A stretch of DNA of 11,564 bases from contig CADBSZ010000239.1 in the NCBI GenBank assembly GCA_902797525.1, positions 1 to 11,564 of the forward strand. Reading direction: 5' to 3'. A program made the translations under genes and the position numbers. A model generated the notes under the pieces. It worked only from the letters and a program-made list of their open reading frames with translations, was not told the origin of the DNA and did not search any database. This document shows positions 7,096-11,564 of the stretch, one piece after another (within the stretch, counting starts at the first letter, position 1; each line of letters opens with the position of its first letter). Source of the DNA: an uncultured Ruminococcus sp. Lineage in GTDB: Bacteria > Bacillota > Clostridia > Oscillospirales > Acutalibacteraceae.

Positions 7096-7961
7096 CGATT
7101 TACCTCCTCGATGATTGAAAAAACAGTTTTTTTGATGATTTCTCCCGCGGATTTCGGGGCGCATTTTCCGGGCAGCGACAGCGCGCGGTGCGCGTCAACG
7201 CCGAGCTTGCGCGCCGCTTCAAAATCCACTCCCCCGGGAAGGGAGGCAAGGTCTATGAGCAGGGTGGCTTCGTCGGTGTTTTTGAGCAGCGTTTCGTCGA
7301 AAATGAGCGCCGGCACGGTGTTGAACACAATGTCGTAGCCGTGCACCAGCGACAGCGAGGCGGTGTTTTTGGCGTGATAGCCCAGCGCCTCGATATAGGC
7401 GAAATCGGACGGCTTGCGCGCACAGACGGTGACGTCCGAGCCGAGGGCTTTGAGCATTTTTGCAAGGATTTTGCCGATTCGCCCGAAGCCTGTCACCAGC
7501 GTGCGGCTGCCGAAAACGGTGCCCTCGTATTCGCGCATGGCAACCTCAACGGCGCCCTCCGCCGTGGGAACGGCGTTGAGAACGGCAAAGTCGTCGCGCG
7601 CGGCGTAGTCGAACACCTCAGCGCCGTCAAGCGCGGGATAGGCGCGTATCAGGCGGTCGCGCATGGCGGCAAAAACGGGCTTTTGGCGCATGACCTCAAG
7701 CTCGCCTGCGGAAAAGAAAATGCTGCGCGCGGCAAGCGGCGCGTTAACGCTTTTGTCGGCGCGCACGCTCGGCAGCGGCAGGATAATCGCGTCGCTGTAG
7801 AGAATTGCCGCCTCGACGCTCGAAAGGTTATCGAAGCCCTGCTCGCGCAGCTTGCCGAAGCCTGCCAAAATGATATGATATCCGTCCGAAAGCAGCGACT
7901 GCGCCAAAAACAACTGCCGCTTGTCGCCGCCGATAATACCGAAGGTTTTGATGTTGCTCAT
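7092..7961 (-). CDS. dpaA: Dipicolinate synthase subunit A
   Basis: This is the dehydrogenase-like subunit of dipicolinate synthase, needed for spore heat resistance. The 289 residues are close to the usual length. The N-terminal domain opens with a Rossmann-like strand FGIIGGDKRQ (residues 7-16). A second NAD(P)-binding fold follows, with TLVTGFGRIGKILAKML around 154-170, after the conserved NAVPTAEGAVEVAM (129-142). I prefer ATG 7961 over the ATG at 7976 because CAGGTG lies 6 nt before 7961 and nothing resembling a ribosome site precedes 7976. It overlaps dpaB by 4 nt. A match to the sigma-K promoter lies at 7996-8023, fitting late mother-cell expression. The two genes show the organism is, or descends from, a spore former. 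Confidence 0.95.
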   Translation of the reverse strand: MSNIKTFGIIGGDKRQLFLAQSLLSDGYHIILAGFGKLREQGFDNLSSVEAAILYSDAIILPLPSVRADKSVNAPLAARSIFFSAGELEVMRQKPVFAAMRDRLIRAYPALDGAEVFDYAARDDFAVLNAVPTAEGAVEVAMREYEGTVFGSRTLVTGFGRIGKILAKMLKALGSDVTVCARKPSDFAYIEALGYHAKNTASLSLVHGYDIVFNTVPALIFDETLLKNTDEATLLIDLASLPGGVDFEAARKLGVDAHRALSLPGKCAPKSAGEIIKKTVFSIIEEVNR

Positions 7962-7995
7962 AAAAAACACCTGCATTGCAATAGACTTTACACTG

Positions 7996-8023
7996 TATCT
8001 TATGCAAGGCAGGTGAAGGTGTG
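7996..8023 (-). promoter_or_regulatory. Sigma-K-like promoter of dpaAB
   Basis: On the minus strand CATAAGATA (7996-8004) fits the sigma-K -10 consensus CATAnnnTA exactly, and CACA (8020-8023) fits the -35 mACm, 15 bp upstream. Transcription would begin near 7989, about 28 nt before the dpaA start. In Bacillus this operon is sigma-K dependent, which makes the match meaningful even though the motif is short. Confidence 0.6.
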
Positions 8024-8064
8024 ATAGGTTATCATTCGTAACGCGTAATAAACAGCGTTAAGCC

Positions 8065-8113
8065 ACGCCGTTAACCCGACGTTTCCGATTCATCTGCGCC
8101 TTCCAAAGGCATT
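8065..8113. repeat. Dispersed intergenic repeat, copy C (diverged)
   Basis: It shares GCCACGCCGTTAACCCGACG and TTT with the family, then diverges in the middle and resumes at CCAAAGGC. It has lost the CCGACCTCTCC core seen in copies A, B and E. Confidence 0.6.
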
Positions 8114-8125
8114 CTGCTTTTATCA

Positions 8126-8152
8126 GGGCGCACACATGGGTGCGCCCCTACG
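8126..8152. repeat. REP-like palindrome, second member
   Basis: GGGCGCAC (8126-8133) pairs with GTGCGCCC (8140-8147) and is followed by CTACGG. Compared with the element at 4600-4624, three inner arm bases differ and their partners differ to match, while the outer arms and CCCCTAC tail are unchanged. Confidence 0.7.
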
Positions 8153-8190
8153 GTATTTCAAATAGGATGGATTTAAAAACAACGTATCTT

Positions 8191-8239
8191 ACGCCGTTAG
8201 TCCGACGTTTCCAAAAAAACGATTGTTCCGTAGTCGTCC
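8191..8239. repeat. Dispersed intergenic repeat, copy D (diverged)
   Basis: ACGCCGTTAGTCCGACGTTT followed by CCAAAAAAACGA, then a diverged second half ending in GTCGTCC. It is the same orientation as copies C and E. Confidence 0.6.
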
Positions 8240-8272
8240 CGAAAAAACGTTTTGCCTGCTGAAACGCCGGAC

Positions 8273-8342
8273 ACGCCGTTAACCCGACGTTTCCAAAAAA
8301 CCGACCTCTCCAAAGGCGTCCTAAAAAAGACGTCCTAAAAAA
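8273..8342. repeat. Dispersed intergenic repeat, copy E, plus a 14-bp tandem duplication
   Basis: The copy runs 8273-8322 and has the full family plan: ACGCCGTTAACCCGACGTTT, an A-rich spacer, CCGACCTCTCC, AAAGGCGTCCT. Its ends ACGCC and GGCGT are inverted repeats. A 14-bp unit (GGCGTCCTAAAAAA, then GACGTCCTAAAAAA) is duplicated at 8315-8342. The last A-run is the complement of the T-run of the minus-strand terminator next to it. Confidence 0.75.
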
Positions 8343-8373
8343 AGCAAAACAGGCCGCCGATTGGCAGCCTGTT
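8337..8373 (-). terminator. Intrinsic terminator of the candidate small RNA
   Basis: On the minus strand AACAGGCTGCC (8363-8373), loop AATC, and GGCGGCCTGTT (8349-8359... paired arm ending 8348) form an 11-bp stem with one G-U pair, followed by TTGC and seven T (8337-8343). It is a textbook rho-independent terminator and there is no protein gene upstream for it to serve. Confidence 0.85.
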
Positions 8374-8477
8374 CCGCGATTGTGTGTTTTATGAAAATGA
8401 ATGCTCTAAGAACGCAATTCATTTTGCCGAATTCCAATGAAACCAAACCGCAAGATGTTGCGGTTATCCGTTTCTTT
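8337..8477 (-). ncRNA. Candidate small RNA of about 140 nt, unrecognised family
   Basis: A complete transcription unit is visible without a protein gene. A consensus promoter (8484-8512) points to a start near 8477. Three hairpins follow. Hairpin 1 (8439-8474) begins almost at the predicted 5' end: GAAAC/GTTTC, a small internal loop, then AACCGCAA/TTGCGGTT closed by CATC. Hairpin 2 (8394-8425) has a 9-bp stem AAAATGAAT/ATTCATTTT and two more G-C pairs beyond a 1-nt bulge. Hairpin 3 is the terminator at 8349-8373. Single-stranded linkers of 13 and 20 nt separate them. I do not recognise 6S RNA, SRP RNA, tmRNA, RNase P or a riboswitch core. The only reading frame, from an ATG at 8422, runs through the terminator and lacks a ribosome site. 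A function is not assignable; trans-acting sRNA is the simplest guess. Confidence 0.65.
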
Positions 8478-8483
8478 TTGTCT

Positions 8484-8512
8484 ATTATACAATTTCAACG
8501 CCCTTTTTTCAA
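8484..8512 (-). promoter_or_regulatory. Strong sigma-A promoter of the candidate small RNA
   Basis: On the minus strand TTGAAA (8507-8512), exactly 17 bp, then TATAAT (8484-8489). Ten of twelve consensus bases or better match, and the predicted start falls 3 nt before the first hairpin. Confidence 0.8.
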
Positions 8513-8935
8513 GCCTGAAAAAGTGGATTTGTCTTAACTAAACATGCAAAATGACGTTTTGCACAATAATTTTCGACAAAGTTTGTGCAAGATTTTTTGA
8601 CTTTTTCGTGATTCAGTTGTTTTTCAAAACATCAAAAATTTGTTTGTTGACAAATGTTACAAAAATTTCATTTTGTTTTTGACATGCTTTATAATATTAT
8701 TGAAACATTTTTTGATTCTTTTTTGCGTTATTCTGCTTCCCTATTTGACAAAAGTTCAGTATTAATGCGCTTTTTCCGGCTTTGTGGTGCGGAGCCGGCA
8801 ACGCCTTTTTCCGGCATAAAAAAACTACGAAGTTGTAATATTTTTCTTTGTCGGAATTAAATTTTTACGCATTGTCCTGACAATCGCCCAATGCCCTGTT
8901 TTTTATGAATAACAAAACAATTTTCGAACATTCGT
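8513..8935. other. AT-rich intergenic spacer with small inverted repeats; no gene supported
   Basis: This stretch is far more AT-rich than its neighbours. It holds overlapping inverted repeats: TGCAAAA/TTTTGCA (8545-8563) and TTGCACA/TGTGCAA (8559-8590, followed by six T), which share bases and cannot form together. A hairpin CCGGCT/AGCCGG (8776-8798) lies between two copies of a CGC-TTTTT-CCGGC direct repeat (about 8768-8780 and 8802-8815). Several TTGACA boxes (8647, 8679, 8745) have no -10 at a usable distance. An open frame at 8654-8860 has no ribosome site and Phe/Leu-rich content typical of AT-rich noncoding DNA. Confidence 0.5.
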
Positions 8936-8964
8936 TTGACTATTGTACAAAAATGCGTTATAAT
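8936..8964 (+). promoter_or_regulatory. Strong sigma-A promoter of the small regulator pair
   Basis: TTGACT (8936-8941), exactly 17 bp, then TATAAT (8959-8964): eleven of twelve consensus bases. Transcription would start near 8971, giving an untranslated leader of roughly 79 nt before the gene at 9050. Confidence 0.85.
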
Positions 8965-8971
8965 AGAATCA

Positions 8972-8985
8972 GGAACCAAGGTTCC
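8972..8985 (+). promoter_or_regulatory. Inverted repeat at the transcription start
   Basis: GGAACC-AA-GGTTCC sits right at the predicted transcription start. As DNA it could be an operator for a dimeric repressor; the 2-nt gap is too tight for an ideal RNA hairpin, so a binding site is more likely than a 5' stem. No binding protein is known. Confidence 0.4.
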
Positions 8986-9049
8986 GATGAGCACGCCCCG
9001 ACTCATGAACGAATAACCACACCTTATTGCAAAAACGAAAGGACGAAGA

Positions 9050-9256
9050 ATGAACTACACACAATGGGCACACGAATATGAAGAAACCGCCAACGAGCTT
9101 GACAAGGTTGTCACCAGATTAAAACGCGAGCGCAAAAGCGCGTGCGACTCGGTCAAAAAGGAGCTTGCCGACAAGATTGTGTTTTATCGCGGCTGCCGCA
9201 ACGAGTGCATTAAAATCGCGAACCATTTGATGAACCGTCAAAGAGGGATTTTCTGA
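9050..9256 (+). CDS. Small charged helical protein, unknown function
   Basis: The 68-residue protein is almost wholly predicted helix: WAHEYEETANELDKVVTRLKRER, a KSACDSVKKELADK helix and a last helix with two cysteines (CRNECIKIANHL). Heptad-like leucine/valine spacing suggests a coiled coil; there is no membrane segment or signal peptide. AAAGGA lies 6 nt before the ATG, and a near-consensus promoter precedes it. Its stop overlaps the next start by one base (TGATG), so the two products are probably made together and may interact. I cannot name the family; phage and mobile elements of Clostridia often carry similar small helical proteins next to sigma-like genes, which is an impression rather than a match. 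Confidence 0.8.
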   Translation: MNYTQWAHEYEETANELDKVVTRLKRERKSACDSVKKELADKIVFYRGCRNECIKIANHLMNRQRGIF

Positions 9257-9558
9257 TGAAAACCAGGCTGCAATATTTTGACGAAAAAAACACCTCGCTG
9301 CTCTGCTTTCAGCTTTATCGGCAGAAAACAGGCGGCGTAAACAGCCGTGAGCTGGCGCGGATGAGAGCGCTGATGCTGACGGCACTGGAAAAAGAGCTGA
9401 CGCCGCTGCAAAAAATCTGTCTGACCGAATACATCATGCACGGCACCAAGCAAAAAGCAATTGCAGCGTCGCTGGGCTTAAACCCGTCCACTGTTTGCCG
9501 CCATATTGCGGCAGGCATGAAAAAACTGAAACACGCGGCAGCGTATTATTGCGCCTAG
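9256..9558 (+). CDS. Sigma-70 region 4-like helix-turn-helix protein
   Basis: The 100-residue protein is dominated by a C-terminal helix-turn-helix. Residues 49-62 (LTPLQKICLTEYIM) form the first region-4 helix, and 66-85 (QKAIAASLGLNPSTVCRHIA) the turn and recognition helix, followed by GMKKLKHA as in sigma region 4.2. There is no region 2, so it cannot contact the -10 element alone. The N-terminal 45 residues are short helices with no known domain. The start overlaps the upstream stop and has AGAGGG 7 nt before it. A bidirectional terminator follows 11 nt after the stop. It is likely a DNA-binding regulator or an RNA polymerase accessory factor; a partial sigma factor working with a partner is possible. 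Confidence 0.85.
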   Translation: MKTRLQYFDEKNTSLLCFQLYRQKTGGVNSRELARMRALMLTALEKELTPLQKICLTEYIMHGTKQKAIAASLGLNPSTVCRHIAAGMKKLKHAAAYYCA

Positions 9559-9568
9559 CAGCGACAAA

Positions 9569-9594
9569 AAGAGCCGGCTTTTCAGCCGGCTCTT
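9569..9594. terminator. Bidirectional intrinsic terminator
   Basis: AAGAGCCGGCT and AGCCGGCTCTT make a perfect 11-bp stem with a TTTC loop. On the plus strand it is followed by GTTATTTTTGG; on the minus strand five T (complement of 9565-9569) follow. It serves both the plus-strand pair and the convergent dockerin gene. Confidence 0.9.
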
Positions 9595-9611
9595 GTTATT
9601 TTTGGTTTTGT

Positions 9612-11564
9612 TTACTCAATAAAGCCCGCAAGCGCTCTTTGAATAGCAGTGACGTCGCGAACGTCCACTTTTCCGTCGGCGTTTGCGTCAGCCGCGAGCA
9701 TTTGTGCGTCGGAAAGCGCGTCGAACTCGGCGAGATAACGCTGCAGCGCGGTCACGTCGTCGATGGACAGCTTGCCGTCACCGTTCACGTCGCCGGAAAC
9801 ATATTCGCCGCCGTTGAGGCTAAGCAGCAGGTTAATCAAATCCGTTTCCTCCTGCTCCTCAAAGCCGCGCTCCGTAATGCTGTCGATCACCTCCTGCGGA
9901 GTAAGATAGAGGTCGCCGAGAATCCGGGTGATGTTGGCGGCCGAATTCATTGTGCTGTCGCCGTAGTTGTGATGGAGATAATCAACGGTGTATGTCAGCG
10001 GAATGGTTTTGTCGTCGTCATAGGTCGGGTCCTCAAATCTGCTTGCCCACTGGATGTTATAAAGCCTGCGCGAAACACCGGTGCTCATGTCCGTTTCCCA
10101 GTCGCCGGTCATAAAAATCATATCGCCGATAAAATCTTTTCTGAAAAGCAGGCGGTTGGTTGCTTCAGACCCATCGTCGACAATCGTCACGGAATACGTT
10201 TCGTCGTCTTCATAGGGAACGTTGTGTTCGGCAAGGTCATATGACCAAATGCCGTCGCCCTCGTCGGTCATCAGCATGTCGTCGCTGCCCCAGTTAAACA
10301 ACGCTCCGTCCTCATTTTCGATGAGCAGGCTGAGGTTTCTGACGCCGGGCAAAAGCTCGGGGTTGACAAGGAAATAAATCTTGCTGTTGTCGCGCTTTTC
10401 CCAAACGGGCGGATCGGGGTCAACCGGCGGATTTTCGTTGGGGAAAAACGTAAAGCCGGCGTTCAGCGTGTCGCCGTAATCCTGCCAAAGCTCAACGATG
10501 TAGGTCTTGCCCGCGTCAAGTGTTGCGCTTTCGTAATTAGACATATCGTCGGTCAGCTCGCAGAGCACGTTAAAGCTCTCGTCATACAGACGAATCGCAA
10601 CGTCTGAATTATCGCGGTCGATATGCAGGTCGCCGTATGCTTCGGCGGTATAGCTATAGAACGCGCGGTCGTCCACCTTTAAGTTTTCAACGCGGTTATC
10701 CGCAACCGGCAACGCCTCCAAAGCGGAAGCGTCGGGCAGTCCGCACACGGTGCAGAAGCCGTCCTCAAAGTGATGGTCGCCTGTTTTTTCAATGAGGTGG
10801 TAGTCAAATATCTCACCGCAGACTTGGCAGGTAAAGCGCGTCATGCCGGTGTGTCCGCAGTCGGCAGGATAAACCTCATAGTACCAGTCGTGGTTGCCTG
10901 TGGGCTCAAACCATTCCACTTCACCAAGCCACTCCATGCAGTCGAGACACCGGTAGCCCTCGGTATGGCCCCACGTGCCGCAGGTTGGCTCCGTGGCAGG
11001 CATAAATTCTACGTTTTCGTGCTTGCATTCATCCGACGGATCGTCGACGGGATTGTTGGCATCGGGGTCAAAGCCGGTTTCTTCATACGCCTGCAGCTGC
11101 TGTTCCTTGGTCAGGCCCAGCTTGGCAGCGGTCTCGTCGGCAATCTGCGACATAGGTTCTTCTCTGAACATAGCGGCGTTGCGGATGCCGTCATTGCCCT
11201 CTGACTTGAGAAAATTACAAAACATGCCGTAGGGCGTTTCGCCCTTCCAATATGCTTCGCCGATAACGTTGCCGATTGAGGTTATCGCCACGGGCGGCGC
11301 ATAAGTGCTGCGGTCGGCATTTGCCCATTCGACGTAGTAGCTATGTTTGTTGCTGTCTAGGTTGTTTTCAACTATGTTGCCGCCGTCGAGATATGCCAAG
11401 TCGCCCAAACACGCGCTGCCGAAAATCAAATCGCAGGTTTGAGTGCTCCAGTCGGCGGTAAAAATCACGCCGTACTCCTTGCTGTCGTCAAGCTCGAAGC
11501 CCTTTGCGGCGAGGTCAAACGACCAAATGTTGTCGCCCTCGTCGGTCATTCTGCCTTTTTTGCT
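9612..11564 (-). CDS. Secreted multi-module protein with C-terminal type I dockerin (5' end outside the window)
   Basis: The frame is open to the right edge, so the N-terminus and signal peptide are missing; about 650 residues are visible (numbered from the Met at 11549). Residues 1-160 and 390-565 are related modules: MTDEGDNIWSFDL against MTDEGDGIWSYDL (427-439), then GDLAYLDGG against GDMIFMTGD, and YYVEWA against YNIQWA. They recall starch-binding-type beta domains, which is a weak assignment. Residues 175-270 are a His/Cys-rich stretch with three CxxC pairs (201/204, 241/244, 266/269). Residues 275-372 look like a PPC-type beta domain. A dockerin closes the chain at 586-645, with two calcium loops DVNGDGKLSIDD and DANADGKVDVRD. 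The dockerin would attach it to a cohesin scaffold outside the cell. No catalytic domain is in view. TAA stop at 9612. Confidence 0.9.
   Translation of the reverse strand, partial: SKKGRMTDEGDNIWSFDLAAKGFELDDSKEYGVIFTADWSTQTCDLIFGSACLGDLAYLDGGNIVENNLDSNKHSYYVEWANADRSTYAPPVAITSIGNVIGEAYWKGETPYGMFCNFLKSEGNDGIRNAAMFREEPMSQIADETAAKLGLTKEQQLQAYEETGFDPDANNPVDDPSDECKHENVEFMPATEPTCGTWGHTEGYRCLDCMEWLGEVEWFEPTGNHDWYYEVYPADCGHTGMTRFTCQVCGEIFDYHLIEKTGDHHFEDGFCTVCGLPDASALEALPVADNRVENLKVDDRAFYSYTAEAYGDLHIDRDNSDVAIRLYDESFNVLCELTDDMSNYESATLDAGKTYIVELWQDYGDTLNAGFTFFPNENPPVDPDPPVWEKRDNSKIYFLVNPELLPGVRNLSLLIENEDGALFNWGSDDMLMTDEGDGIWSYDLAEHNVPYEDDETYSVTIVDDGSEATNRLLFRKDFIGDMIFMTGDWETDMSTGVSRRLYNIQWASRFEDPTYDDDKTIPLTYTVDYLHHNYGDSTMNSAANITRILGDLYLTPQEVIDSITERGFEEQEETDLINLLLSLNGGEYVSGDVNGDGKLSIDDVTALQRYLAEFDALSDAQMLAADANADGKVDVRDVTAIQRALAGFIE

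Noticed and set aside
7096..7164. N-terminal extension of dpaB to an upstream ATG
   Set aside because: It lies inside dpaA, whereas the GTG at 7095 has GGAGG at the right distance and the family's expected N-terminus.
7188..8024. 278-codon plus-strand open frame opposite dpaA
   Set aside because: It is antisense to a clearly recognised gene and its length is a by-product of GC-rich codon use in dpaA.
8324..8422. Small peptide read from an ATG inside the candidate RNA
   Set aside because: The frame runs through the terminator hairpin and T-run and lacks a ribosome-binding site.
8337..8477. Riboswitch or attenuator for dpaA
   Set aside because: The terminator is over 300 nt from dpaA, several repeats intervene, and dpaA has a sigma-K-like promoter of its own; I see no known aptamer core.
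8654..8860. 68-codon plus-strand open frame
   Set aside because: It lies in AT-rich spacer, has no ribosome-binding site, an atypical Phe-rich composition, and covers small repeats. I treat it as noncoding.

Overview
The window looks like chromosome from an endospore-forming gut-type Firmicute, most likely an uncultured Clostridia of the Oscillospiraceae/Ruminococcaceae. The basis is a dipicolinate synthase pair (a spore-core trait), a type I dockerin on a secreted multi-module protein, the non-mevalonate isoprenoid genes ispD and ispF, good Shine-Dalgarno sites, and moderately GC-rich genes separated by AT-rich spacers. The lineage is inferred; there is no rRNA or marker gene to confirm it.

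Positions 1-8030 are one long minus-strand series. Read in the direction of transcription it holds dpaA-dpaB (overlapping; spore dipicolinate synthesis) behind a sigma-K-like promoter; a membrane-anchored DUF2007-like protein and metY (O-acetylhomoserine sulfhydrylase) behind a strong housekeeping promoter; a 180-bp spacer with small repeats; ispD-ispF (4-bp overlap; MEP pathway) closed by a terminator; dacF (D,D-carboxypeptidase); and pgi with its own promoter, followed by a small P-loop protein. The left edge (1-202) holds two copies of a roughly 50-60-bp repeat.

Positions 8030-9049 have no convincing protein gene but are full of signals: three more copies of the same repeat, a REP-like palindrome, and a compact unit made of a consensus minus-strand promoter, about 140 nt with three stable hairpins, and a strong intrinsic terminator. 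I read this unit as an unrecognised small RNA gene and consider it the most interesting item here. To its right is an AT-rich spacer and then a consensus plus-strand promoter.

That promoter drives two small plus-strand genes at 9050-9558: a charged helical 68-residue protein and a 100-residue protein that is little more than a sigma-70 region 4 helix-turn-helix. They end in a bidirectional terminator shared with the convergent gene on the right, a large secreted dockerin protein (9612-11564) that runs off the window edge and contains a duplicated module, a cysteine-rich segment and a PPC-like beta domain.

Functionally, most of the window is core metabolism (glycolysis, methionine/sulfur, isoprenoids, cell wall, sporulation). 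The accessory interest lies in the intergenic DNA and the small regulator pair.
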